From assembly GCA_050261415.1 (NCBI GenBank), contig JBLNDG010000227.1, forward strand, positions 1 through 21,791: a stretch of DNA of 21,791 nucleotides, read 5' to 3'. The notes beneath the pieces are model-generated. The model made no database searches. It worked only from the letters and a program-made list of their open reading frames with translations, and had not been told where the DNA came from. Below are positions 14,201 through 21,791 of the stretch, one piece after another (positions within the stretch are counted from its first letter, which is position 1; every line of letters starts with the position of its first letter). Position numbers and translations under genes: made by a program. This stretch comes from JBLNDG01 sp050261415 (GTDB lineage: Bacteria; Bacillota; Clostridia; Lutisporales; Lutisporaceae).

Positions 14201-15661
14201 TTAATCAGATAATGGCAGTTCGATTTTGAAAAAAGCTCCTGTCTCCATGTTGTCCGCAGAAATTTTCCCATTATGCTTTTCGATGACATTTTTGCTTATT
14301 GCAAGACCAAGTCCAAATATGCCCTTACTGCCCTTATAGAATCTTTCAAATATATTCGGAAGCTCGTTCGCTTCAAAACCGGGACCATCATCGGTTATTG
14401 TAATTATAACTTTGTTGTCTTCCATTATTTCCGATTTCAACGAAACATTGCTTTTGGCATAGCGTATGCAGTTGCTAAGTACATTTGTAATTGCACGTGA
14501 AAGCTTCTCTTCATCGGCATATATGCTGCTTCCTGCTTCCGGCAGATCATTGGTTATGGTTATATTATCCTTAACGGCTATTTGTCTCATACGTTCAACA
14601 CAGCTTCTGATCATATCATTAAAATCATAAGTGTTGAAGTGGTAGTTTTCTTCAATTGCATCAAGCCTTGAAAGGTACAGCAGTTCTTCTACCAAATGAG
14701 TCAGGCGTTTGGACTCGTCGATTATTATTTCAGCAGCGGTATTACTATCCGTAACTTCATATTTTATACCTTCTGCATAGCTCTGTATAGCCATAAGGGG
14801 AGTCCTGAATTCATGGGAAGCATTCTGCAGGAATGTCTTCTGTGCTTTATCATAGGCTTCAAGCTTCTCAGACATTATATTGAAATTGCCGACTAGTTCC
14901 TGAAGCTCATCATATACCGGCACCTGAATCTTGGTACCGAAATTTCTCTCTGCTATGGCGCTAACATGCTGATTGAGTGCAGAGAAGGGATCTGTTACCT
15001 TTTTTGCCGAAATTGAAGAGAATATTACAATAATTATAGCAGAGAAAAGCAAGATACAAAAAAGTATGAGGTTGATACCTAACTGCAGTTTATTTATATT
15101 CTGCAGGCTGGAATAAATAACTATCCATCCCAGCCCAAAAGAGTTCTTCTGGGACACGGGTTTTATGATGGCGACATATTCAGTTCCCGATATTTTGATA
15201 TTTATGTATTTTTCACTGTCTTTGTCTTTAGATTTGCTTATTTCATTATTAACCCTGTTCAGCAATTCTGCAGGCGTATTGAAAAACTCTTCGGAGAAAG
15301 GGTTTATCATTTCTTTATTGCTGTCAAGCAAAATAAAATCTGCGTTCAGTACCGATAATGGTTCCCTCAGTGCTCTGTCCAACGTGAAATAATATCTGAA
15401 AGCCTCACTGATTTTTCCTGTATCAGAAGGAGGCGGCGGTGGCAGTGGATGTTCTTGCTTATTTTGCGGGAAAAAATCGGGACCTTTTCTTATTGCTATA
15501 TCAGCTGTATGTGAGGCAATTTTATGCAACTGTCCTGTAACTTCCTTTTCGATATATATACGGATTGCAACATTGAATATAACTGCGACCAGTGCAATCA
15601 GTATAATAAATACAAGAATGTTGTATTTGAATATTCTCCATTTAATTGAGTTGCTTTTCAT
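14201..15661 (-). CDS. Sensor histidine kinase of the second two-component system
   Basis: The 486-residue membrane kinase has TM1 at about 13-36 and an extracytoplasmic sensor of ~155 residues with a proline run (HPLPPPPPSD, 71-80). TM2 is at about 196-218, then HAMP (219-272). HisKA carries H283 in NASHEFRTPL, and HATPase has the N box NVLSNCIRY, G1 DDGPGF and G2 FGLGLAIS. All catalytic elements are intact. It differs clearly from the kinase at 6246 in sensor and ATPase details, so the two systems are not a recent duplication, unlike the neighbouring pumps. The start at 15661 lies 4 bp after the regulator stop, with AAGGA upstream. The signal is unknown; it is presumed to control efflux cassette 2, which is divergent from its operon. 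Confidence 0.93.
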   Translation of the reverse strand: MKSNSIKWRIFKYNILVFIILIALVAVIFNVAIRIYIEKEVTGQLHKIASHTADIAIRKGPDFFPQNKQEHPLPPPPPSDTGKISEAFRYYFTLDRALREPLSVLNADFILLDSNKEMINPFSEEFFNTPAELLNRVNNEISKSKDKDSEKYINIKISGTEYVAIIKPVSQKNSFGLGWIVIYSSLQNINKLQLGINLILFCILLFSAIIIVIFSSISAKKVTDPFSALNQHVSAIAERNFGTKIQVPVYDELQELVGNFNIMSEKLEAYDKAQKTFLQNASHEFRTPLMAIQSYAEGIKYEVTDSNTAAEIIIDESKRLTHLVEELLYLSRLDAIEENYHFNTYDFNDMIRSCVERMRQIAVKDNITITNDLPEAGSSIYADEEKLSRAITNVLSNCIRYAKSNVSLKSEIMEDNKVIITITDDGPGFEANELPNIFERFYKGSKGIFGLGLAISKNVIEKHNGKISADNMETGAFFKIELPLSD

Positions 15662-15665
15662 AATA

Positions 15666-16361
15666 TCATTCCTTATCCGTCAATTTGAAACCGAAGCCCC
15701 ATACAGTCTCAATCTTCAAAGCAGAGCCTGTATCAGACAGCTTTTTGCGTATCCTTTTAATCATATCATCGGTCGCGCGGGTTTCAACCTCGTTTTCAAA
15801 GCCCCAAACCTTGTCCAAAAGCTCACTGCGGCTTATAGCCCTGTTTTTATTCACAGCAAGGTAGTAAAGGAGTGAAAACTCCATGCCGGTAAGTCCGATG
15901 TCCCTATTGCTAAATTCCGCCTGCTTCGTACTATAATTGATTGTAATATCTGCTACTTCTACAATCTCTCCAGTGTCTGCATTTGCCTTATCCAGTTCAA
16001 TCCGCCGGAAGATGCTTTTGATTCTGGCGATAAGCTCCATAGGACTGAAGGGTTTGGTGAGGTAATCATCGCAGCCAAGTGTAAGTCCGGCAATTTTATC
16101 CGGTTCTGTGTCCTTTGCCGAAACAATTATAATTGGTACAGCGCTTTTCTGGCGTATTTGCGAACATAGTGAGTATCCATCCATTCCGGGCATCATTATA
16201 TCTATTACAAGCATATCGGCCGGTTTCGCATTGAAGGCTTCCAGTATGGATTGCCCGTCATTGAAGGTTTCGGCTTCATAGCCTTCTTTTATAAGGAAGG
16301 ATTTTATGATATTGCAGATATTTATTTCATCATCAGCTATATATATTGATTTTTTTCCCAT
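15666..16361 (-). CDS. OmpR-family response regulator of the second system
   Basis: The 231-residue regulator has a receiver domain (1-118) with D10-D11, phospho-acceptor D54 in LVIDIMMPGMDGY, S81 and K103. The winged-helix domain follows (about 133-230): GLTGMEFSLLYYL, RATDDMIKRIRKKL in the recognition helix and WGFGFKL at the end. The recognition helix differs from that of the regulator at 5575 (RRTVDTHIKNIRAKI), which predicts a different binding site. ATG 16361 has AGAGGTG upstream. It is transcribed divergently from efflux cassette 2; the shared 189-bp region contains 11-bp-spaced TTTTGC repeats that are the best candidate for its operator. Confidence 0.95.
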   Translation of the reverse strand: MGKKSIYIADDEINICNIIKSFLIKEGYEAETFNDGQSILEAFNAKPADMLVIDIMMPGMDGYSLCSQIRQKSAVPIIIVSAKDTEPDKIAGLTLGCDDYLTKPFSPMELIARIKSIFRRIELDKANADTGEIVEVADITINYSTKQAEFSNRDIGLTGMEFSLLYYLAVNKNRAISRSELLDKVWGFENEVETRATDDMIKRIRKKLSDTGSALKIETVWGFGFKLTDKE

Positions 16362-16421
16362 TTGTTATTCACCTCTAACTAATTCTACCATGAAAAGAAT
16401 CCGATATCATGTTTAATTTCC

Positions 16422-16464
16422 TGTTGCTTTAATTTTGCCACAGTTTTGCGGAGATTTGTATAGA
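16422..16464 (+). promoter_or_regulatory. Divergent control region: 11-bp-spaced TTTTGC repeats and promoter of cassette 2
   Basis: TGTTGC (16422-16427), TTTTGC (16433-16438) and TTTTGC (16444-16449) recur at exactly 11 bp, with a weaker TTTGTA at 16455-16460. That is the phasing expected for tandem OmpR-type subunits. A promoter-like TTGCCA (16435-16440), N18, TATAGA (16459-16464) overlaps them and points to the adaptor gene at 16551. The repeats are seen directly; binding by the regulator at 15666 is inferred. Confidence 0.45.
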
Positions 16465-16550
16465 TGGAAAGATGTAGAATTATATAAGAGCAACAGATTA
16501 TAAAAGAATAAGTGGCAAATAGGCAGAAAGGATGCAGGGAGGTAGCCGTT

Positions 16551-18266
16551 ATGAATATTAACACAGAGGTCGGAAGTAAACTAAAGTTCAAAATTTCAAA
16601 GAAAAGAATAGTTATAATTGCTGCGGCGCTTTTGCTGATTGCAGCAATCGTAATAGTAGGTTTCAATTATACGAAATCAAAGAATGCAAAAAGTACGGTA
16701 AGGCAGCAGACTGTTATGGTTAGAAGGGGAGACCTGAGTGTAACAGTGACCGGGTCAGGTCCGATAAGCTCGACAACAAAATATGACCTGACTTCAAACG
16801 TAAGCGGAACTCTTACAAAAGTGAATTTCAAAGATGGAGATAAAGTGAAAGCCGGGGACCTGATCTTTGAAATAGATGACAAAGATACACAATTGCAGAT
16901 AAAGCAGCTCAAAAGCAGCATCGCTCAGCAGCAGCTTACACAGAACAGCAATATAAAGGATCTTCATTCGGGAACAGTTGTTGCTGCAATCGACGGGGAG
17001 GTATCGAACATTCAGGCGAAAGAAGGAGACACCCTGTCCAACAATGGTACTTTGATGACAATCACCGATAAATCAAAAATAAAACTCGTGGCTTCTTTTA
17101 ATGATACATATAGAACCAAACTTTCTATAGGGCAGACTGTAACAGTAAATGCTTATGATACGACCACAGAAGAACTCAATGTAGCCAAGGGAAGCATATC
17201 CAGCATAAGCACACCGAGCTACAAAACAAGTAATGGGACTGAGGTGTACAATGTAGGAGTAACAATTGAAAATTCTAGTGAGCTTAAGGAGGGAATGGTT
17301 GCAAACGTCAGCATCAATGTAGGAGGTAATGAAATAAAGAGCACAGGCAGCAGCACATTGAGCTATGTAAAAAGTATGACCGTAAAAGCGACCTCCGGCG
17401 GTACAGTAAGCAAGCTTAATGTTGAGAACGGTCAGAACGTTAAGAAGGGCGATGTACTGGCGGTACTTGATAATGATGACCTGAAAACCACAATAGAGTC
17501 AAATGAGTTAAAGCTGAACGATTTGTATTCAGAACTCCAGACAGCAGAAGAAAAGCTTAAGGACTATCAGATATATGCGCCCTTTGACGGTACTTTCACG
17601 TTAAGTGACATAAAACAGGGCAACAGCATAAAGCAGGGGGATACATTGGGAAGCGTAGCTAACTACGATATTATGGAATTCGACATCAACGTAGATGAGC
17701 TTGATATAGCCAAGATAAAGGAAGGCCAGACTGCAAGCGTTACAATTGACGCATTAACAGACACAACAGAGAAGCCTTTGAAAGGAACAGTATCAAAGAT
17801 TGCAGTGGAAGGGACTTCATCAGATGGAGTTACTACTTATCCTGTAGCTATACAAATTGAAGAAAATACTGCATTAAAAGGCGGCATGAATGCAAATGCA
17901 GAAATTGAGGTAAGCAAGAAGACAGACGTCTTGTATGTGCCTGTAGATGCAGTACAGAAAAGGAACGGCAAGAGCTTTGTCAGTGTAGTAAGCGGTGCAG
18001 CCAAAACAGGCGGTAATACAAATCAATCACAGAGGAATCAGCAGAATTCAGAGTTTAAGACAGAGAGGAAAGAAGTAACCACAGGAATAAGCACCGAGGA
18101 ATATATAGAAATAGTGAGCGGGCTTAATGAAGGAGAGGCAGTTGTCGTAACCTCCACATCAAATACTGGCAACACCCGTCAGAATATGCCGGGCGGAATG
18201 GGAATACCAATGGGCGGCGGCGGGTTACCGGGAGGCGGTGGCGGTAATAGTCAGAAAAGGAATTAG
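16551..18266 (+). CDS. Efflux adaptor (MacA/HlyD type) with two tandem modules, cassette 2
   Basis: The 571-residue protein starts at ATG 16551, chosen over an in-frame GTG at 16512 because GGGAGG (16537-16542) lies at the right distance only from the ATG. It has one N-terminal span (about 20-38). Two adaptor modules follow, each with a lipoyl-type half pair and a barrel: NVSGTLTKVNFKDGDKV / DGEVSNIQAKEGDTL, then GGTVSKLNVENGQNV / FDGTFTLSDIKQGNSI. The barrels end in MVANVSINV and GGMNANAEIEV. It is closely similar to the adaptor at 7773 through the second module (KPLKGTVSKIAVEGTSS in both) but has a shorter disordered insertion. The C-terminus is glycine-rich (MGIPMGGGGLPGGGGG). First gene of a four-gene operon with the ATPase, permease and TolC-like protein. 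Confidence 0.92.
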   Translation: MNINTEVGSKLKFKISKKRIVIIAAALLLIAAIVIVGFNYTKSKNAKSTVRQQTVMVRRGDLSVTVTGSGPISSTTKYDLTSNVSGTLTKVNFKDGDKVKAGDLIFEIDDKDTQLQIKQLKSSIAQQQLTQNSNIKDLHSGTVVAAIDGEVSNIQAKEGDTLSNNGTLMTITDKSKIKLVASFNDTYRTKLSIGQTVTVNAYDTTTEELNVAKGSISSISTPSYKTSNGTEVYNVGVTIENSSELKEGMVANVSINVGGNEIKSTGSSTLSYVKSMTVKATSGGTVSKLNVENGQNVKKGDVLAVLDNDDLKTTIESNELKLNDLYSELQTAEEKLKDYQIYAPFDGTFTLSDIKQGNSIKQGDTLGSVANYDIMEFDINVDELDIAKIKEGQTASVTIDALTDTTEKPLKGTVSKIAVEGTSSDGVTTYPVAIQIEENTALKGGMNANAEIEVSKKTDVLYVPVDAVQKRNGKSFVSVVSGAAKTGGNTNQSQRNQQNSEFKTERKEVTTGISTEEYIEIVSGLNEGEAVVVTSTSNTGNTRQNMPGGMGIPMGGGGLPGGGGGNSQKRN

Positions 18267-18278
18267 GAGGACACAAAC

Positions 18279-18956
18279 ATGATAGAAATAAGCAATATGA
18301 GTAAAATCTATCGGATAGGCAATGTAGATGTCAGAGCGCTGAATGAAGTAAGCTTGCATGTAAGGCAGCACGAGTTTGTGTCAATCATAGGACCTTCAGG
18401 CTCAGGAAAATCAACCTTGATGAATATGATTGGCTGCCTTGATGCGCCGACCAGCGGGGAATACTATCTTGACGGTATCAAAGTAAGCGGCTTGAAGGAT
18501 GAACAGCTTGCAGACATTAGAAATCACAAGATAGGCTTTATATTCCAGGGGTTTAATCTGCTGCAAAAGCTTACTGCCGTGGAAAATGTCGAGCTTCCCT
18601 TGATATACCAGGGAGTTCATGCAAAGGAACGCTATGAGAGATCAGTGAAAGCGCTGGAGCTGGTGGGTTTGGGAGAAAGAATCCATCACAAGCCTACGGA
18701 GCTTTCGGGAGGGCAGCAGCAGCGTGTGGCCATTGCAAGGGCCTTGGTGGGCAACCCCCCAATCATATTGGCGGATGAACCTACCGGGAACCTGGATTCA
18801 AAGTCAGGCAAGGATATAATGCGGATGCTTAAGGAATTGCATGCAAAGGGAAACACGATAGTACTGATAACCCATGATAATGAAGTTGCGGTGCAGGCTG
18901 AAAGAATAATACGGATACAGGACGGACAAATCAATGAGGACAGGATGGTGGGGTAA
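18279..18956 (+). CDS. ABC transporter ATPase (MacB/LolD type), cassette 2
   Basis: The 225-residue ATPase has the same length as its cassette 1 paralogue and the same motif positions: Walker A GPSGSGKST (38-46), Q90, LSGGQQQRV (142-150), Walker B IILADEPTGNLD and switch His 199. It energises the MacB-like permease encoded directly after it; the TAA stop at 18954-18956 abuts the permease ATG. The ribosome site AGGAGG lies 12 bp after the adaptor stop. Differences from the first copy are mainly conservative substitutions, consistent with an older duplication of the whole three-gene block. Confidence 0.95.
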   Translation: MIEISNMSKIYRIGNVDVRALNEVSLHVRQHEFVSIIGPSGSGKSTLMNMIGCLDAPTSGEYYLDGIKVSGLKDEQLADIRNHKIGFIFQGFNLLQKLTAVENVELPLIYQGVHAKERYERSVKALELVGLGERIHHKPTELSGGQQQRVAIARALVGNPPIILADEPTGNLDSKSGKDIMRMLKELHAKGNTIVLITHDNEVAVQAERIIRIQDGQINEDRMVG

Positions 18957-20135
18957 ATGGGCTTTATTCAGGCATACAAGATGGCGATAAAGAGCATCCG
19001 GAGCAACAAGGTACGTTCCTTTCTCACTATGCTGGGTGTAATTATCGGAGTTTCTTCTGTAATATCAGCCGTTGCTTTCGCTCAGGGCAGTACAAAGAGT
19101 GTGACTGATACAATACAAAGCCTCGGTACAAACCTGATCCAGATAAATATTATGGGTAGAAACAGCAACAGGAAGGTTACATACAGTGATATTCAGAAGT
19201 TTGCAGAAGAGAACAGCGCAGATATCGCTGCAGTAGCTCCGCAATCCAGTACAACGGGAAGAGTAAAGTACCAGACTAAAAACAGGGAGACTACGGTGCT
19301 CGGTACAAGTCCGGACTACAAAACAATTAAGAGTGTTGATGCCCAGTTTGGGCGGTTTCTGACACAGAATGACATTGACAGTATGCAGAAAGTGGCAGTT
19401 GTGGGTACGGCAGTGGTCAATGATATATTTGAAGGAGGAAACCCGCTGGGCAAGAAAATCAAAATAAACGGGCAAATGTTTTCTGTAGTTGGAGTACTGC
19501 AGGAAAAAGATAATGGTCAGGACAGTGGAGCGGATGACACTGTAATCATACCCATTACCGTTGCGCAGCGGCTTTTCAGCTCAGCTACCATAAGAAATTT
19601 TGCAGTACAGGCGACCAGTCCCGATACCGTAGATACTGCCATGGATAAGCTGGAAGCATTCCTGACCAAGACATATAAGAATTCAGATGCCTTCAGGGTT
19701 TTCAACCAGGCAGAAATGCTCTCATCACTTGACAGTATGACAGGAACCATGACTGCTGTCTTAGCAGGTATAGCAGCAATTTCGCTTATCGTAGGCGGCA
19801 TAGGCATTATGAACATAATGCTTGTATCAGTTACCGAGAGGACAAGGGAGATCGGGATAAGAAAGGCAATCGGGGCTAAGAGAAAGAACATACTTGTTCA
19901 GTTCCTCATTGAGGCAATTATAGTAACCGGTATAGGCGGGCTGATGGGAGTGTTGATAGGTTTGTCAATAATACACTTCATAATAGGCGGGTTAAGTTTG
20001 GTGCCTGAAGTCTATTCCCTGACCTGGATTATACTATCCTTTGGAATCTCACTGATTGTCGGTGTTGTATTCGGGCTCTTTCCGGCCTTCAAAGCAGCCA
20101 GCCTTAACCCTATAGAAGCGTTGCGCTCAGAGTAG
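18957..20135 (+). CDS. MacB-like ABC permease, cassette 2
   Basis: The 392-residue permease is identical in length to the cassette 1 copy: TM1 at about 21-42, an extracytoplasmic MacB_PCD domain (about 45-265) and three C-terminal FtsX-type spans. VTERTREIGIRKAIGAKR and PIEALRSE are conserved. Divergence is concentrated in the outer domain (for example SSTTGRVKYQTKNRETTV here against NGSITVKYGTKNTETSL there), while the membrane core is nearly unchanged. That pattern suggests the two pumps handle different substrates or partners. Translation is coupled to the ATPase. The TolC-like gene follows after 52 bp with its own GGAGG site and no terminator in between, so it belongs to the same operon. 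Confidence 0.94.
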   Translation: MGFIQAYKMAIKSIRSNKVRSFLTMLGVIIGVSSVISAVAFAQGSTKSVTDTIQSLGTNLIQINIMGRNSNRKVTYSDIQKFAEENSADIAAVAPQSSTTGRVKYQTKNRETTVLGTSPDYKTIKSVDAQFGRFLTQNDIDSMQKVAVVGTAVVNDIFEGGNPLGKKIKINGQMFSVVGVLQEKDNGQDSGADDTVIIPITVAQRLFSSATIRNFAVQATSPDTVDTAMDKLEAFLTKTYKNSDAFRVFNQAEMLSSLDSMTGTMTAVLAGIAAISLIVGGIGIMNIMLVSVTERTREIGIRKAIGAKRKNILVQFLIEAIIVTGIGGLMGVLIGLSIIHFIIGGLSLVPEVYSLTWIILSFGISLIVGVVFGLFPAFKAASLNPIEALRSE

Positions 20136-20187
20136 TTTAGCCTTATAATAGAATAAGAAATATTAAATAATTTCTGGAGGAAAAAAT

Positions 20188-21354
20188 ATGAAAAAACTAT
20201 GTTTTGTATTATCAATAATGCTATGCATGGCAGTACTTTTTCCAAGTCTGACAGCCCAGGCAGATTCAACTGGTGTAGTAAAAATAACGTTGGAGGAAGC
20301 GCAGGCGAGAGCCCTGGAGAATAGTTTGGATTACCAACAGCAGGATGGCGTCATAAGCGATGCACTGGACAGTTACTATAATACCCAGGACAGCAATGAA
20401 AAGCAGGCTTCCTCTGCTTCTAAGAGCTTTATAGATTATTTCAATAAGCCAGTAACTCTTGAAATAAATCTGGAAACTGCAGCCAACAAAGTAAAAGCAA
20501 CAAGACTGCAAAAAGAGAACTTGAAGAGAACATCTGACTATAATGTGATGAAGGCCTTTGTAAATATTAAGAAGGCTCAAAATGCATTGGATACAGCAAA
20601 AAACAATACTGCAGCAAAATACAGCGAGTATGAGACCGCCAAAGCCAAGTACTCCTTCGGATTGATTACAGCCAGTGCTTTAAAGCAAGCAGAGAATACA
20701 TACAAAAGTGCTCAAGATTCTGAGACAACAGCTCAGAAGAACTTGCAGCAGCAGATACAGACATTGAACAGATACCTTGGTAGGGAACTTACGGATTATA
20801 ATATAGAACCGGTCATAGAATTTTCTATTATTGATTTAAGTAAAATCGACCTTGATAAAGTAAGGGAGGATAACATAAAGAACAAGGAAAGCCTATATAA
20901 TCTTGAATTGAATGCTGAAACTGCAAAAAGAAAATATGACCTGACAAAAGAACAATATGACAAATTTGTAGTAAAATATAACGTACAGAATTCAAGGGAC
21001 GATATGGAAGAAGCATATGATGATGCTACCAGCGAATATGACCAGGCAAGAAAGGCTTTTGAAGATGCTACAATAGACCTGGATATGCAATTGAATACTG
21101 CTTATGATTCATTAAAGTCGGCAGTGGAAAATATAAATGAACTTAATGAGGATCTAGTGCTGGCAAAAAGTGATGCAGAGAAGGCAAGCATTCAATATGA
21201 TATGGGATTGATTTCGAAAGATAAACTGAACGAAGCTGAATCCAAGCTGAAGGATCTGGATATTCAGATCAAGAACAGTACGGCAGATTTGAACCTTAAG
21301 TATGCAGAGCTTATGATGTACAGTGATACAAGCCAGGCTAGCACTACCAACTAA
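20188..21354 (+). CDS. TolC-like (OEP-family) exported coiled-coil protein without evident beta-barrel
   Basis: The 388-residue protein has a signal peptide (about 1-25, LTAQA|DS). It begins like TolC-family proteins (ITLEEAQARALENSLDY, 33-49). The family's repeat motif occurs twice, once per structural half: KYSFGLITASALKQAE (154-169) and QYDMGLISKDKLNEAE (336-351). Everything else is long charged heptad-like helix. The places where TolC has beta-barrel strands hold only a short stretch (PVTLEINL, 88-95) in the first half and a charged helical stretch (about 265-295) in the second. It is shorter than typical TolC proteins (over 420 residues). Role inferred: a helical conduit or sleeve docking on the adaptor across the cell wall. 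ATG 20188 follows GGAGG. Last gene of cassette 2. Confidence 0.85.
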   Translation: MKKLCFVLSIMLCMAVLFPSLTAQADSTGVVKITLEEAQARALENSLDYQQQDGVISDALDSYYNTQDSNEKQASSASKSFIDYFNKPVTLEINLETAANKVKATRLQKENLKRTSDYNVMKAFVNIKKAQNALDTAKNNTAAKYSEYETAKAKYSFGLITASALKQAENTYKSAQDSETTAQKNLQQQIQTLNRYLGRELTDYNIEPVIEFSIIDLSKIDLDKVREDNIKNKESLYNLELNAETAKRKYDLTKEQYDKFVVKYNVQNSRDDMEEAYDDATSEYDQARKAFEDATIDLDMQLNTAYDSLKSAVENINELNEDLVLAKSDAEKASIQYDMGLISKDKLNEAESKLKDLDIQIKNSTADLNLKYAELMMYSDTSQASTTN

Positions 21355-21385
21355 ATAAACTGAAGAGAAAAAAGGATAAGCAATT

Positions 21386-21421
21386 AGGGGCACCGGTTAA
21401 GTAATTCACCGGTGCCTTTTT
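21386..21421 (+). terminator. Terminator of the cassette 2 operon
   Basis: GGCACCGG (21389-21396) pairs with CCGGTGCC (21409-21416), extended by A/G-T pairs, with a T tract at 21417-21421. It lies 32 bp after the TolC-like stop. From here to about 21616 I see no gene. Confidence 0.93.
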
Positions 21422-21616
21422 GTGCTGTTTTCCGATATTTAACATATTATTGATTACCTGAATCCGTGAATTTGGCTTATACATCGTCTGAATAAAACAG
21501 AAAATCATTTAGGAGGAACCTTTTTAAGGTGCAAAACTTCCTAATGTAATGAAAACTGTAAGCCTGACATGAACGAGGATAGTCTGCCGCTGTTATTTTT
21601 GCATGACAAATAAAGC

Positions 21617-21791
21617 CTACTCCTTATCTGCAAGACTTTGAAAGGGCAGGAGATTATATGCCATGCTACTAAGGGTCAACACCAGATGGTTGCTTGAAAA
21701 TTTGCCGGACGGCAAGCTTTCCAAGTCTAAGTCGGTTTTGATTTCACTGTGAAATTGCTCACTTGTTCCGTGGTCATGGTATAGCTGAATG
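21617..21791 (-). pseudogene. C-terminal remnant of an IS1380-family transposase
   Basis: The frame enters from beyond the window edge and reads 57 codons to TAG at 21617-21619. IQLYHDHGTSEQFHSEIKTD, then LDLESLPSGKF and LVLTLSSMAYNLL, match the conserved DDE-domain end of IS1380 transposases, including the E of SEQFHSEIKTD. After YNLL the sequence diverges (PFQSLADKE) and stops, whereas family members normally continue for several dozen residues. The element is therefore decayed or truncated at this end. Its 5' part, and whether it is otherwise intact, lie outside the window. No convincing terminal inverted repeat or target duplication was identified in 21422-21616. Confidence 0.8.

Noticed and set aside
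16512..16550. In-frame GTG start for the second adaptor
   Set aside because: No ribosome site lies before 16512, while GGGAGG is well placed before ATG 16551.
21422..21616. Inverted-repeat end of the IS1380 element
   Set aside because: I found no pair of ends to compare within the window, so a boundary cannot be supported.

Overview
The window reads as a chromosomal segment of a low-GC, endospore-forming Firmicute, probably a Clostridia member. Supporting signs are strong GGAGG ribosome sites, GTG starts, small spore-surface-like proteins, a VanW-type lipoprotein and tightly packed two-component/ABC operons. I cannot name the species. No tRNA, rRNA or CRISPR array was seen.

Layout. 1-706: 3' part of a peptidoglycan-binding-domain protein, with a terminator. 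936-2366: multi-membrane-span glycosyltransferase of the PMT/ArnT type. 2431-3060 (minus): proline-rich, membrane-tailed protein whose frame is broken by a TGA near its 5' end. 3335-4027: secreted helical-repeat protein. 4196-5482: D-Ala-D-Ala carboxypeptidase. 5575-7694: OmpR-family regulator and sensor kinase overlapping by 4 bp. 7773-11467: MacAB-like efflux cassette 1 (adaptor, ATPase, permease) ending in a strong terminator. 11539-13980 (minus): two small spore-surface-like proteins, a VanW-family lipoprotein and a beta-lactamase-fold serine hydrolase. 14201-16361 (minus): a second sensor kinase and regulator. 16551-21354: efflux cassette 2 (adaptor, ATPase, permease) plus a TolC-like coiled-coil protein, divergent from the second two-component pair. 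21617-21791 (minus): decayed C-terminal fragment of an IS1380-family transposase.

How the parts may work together. The theme is cell-envelope surveillance and defence. Two paralogous MacAB-like pumps sit beside two different two-component systems. A direct repeat with 7-4-7 geometry (CATCACA-N4-CATCACA) occurs at three places only: upstream of the secreted helical protein, the carboxypeptidase and efflux cassette 1. It resembles a PhoB-type operator in architecture and is most simply explained as the binding site of the regulator at 5575, which would define a small local regulon. A different 11-bp-period repeat (TTTTGC units) lies in the divergent promoter of the second system.

A second regulatory theme is sporulation. 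The proline-rich gene and the small GFGY protein gene share a 30-bp promoter-like element (GTAACCAAAC-N11-CATA[C/G]TATG on the minus strand) and a similar C-terminal tail, so they are probably co-regulated spore-envelope proteins. The most unusual single item is the TolC-like protein: it keeps both TolC repeat motifs but has no evident beta-barrel segments, and it is encoded with a pump whose adaptor contains two adaptor modules in one chain.
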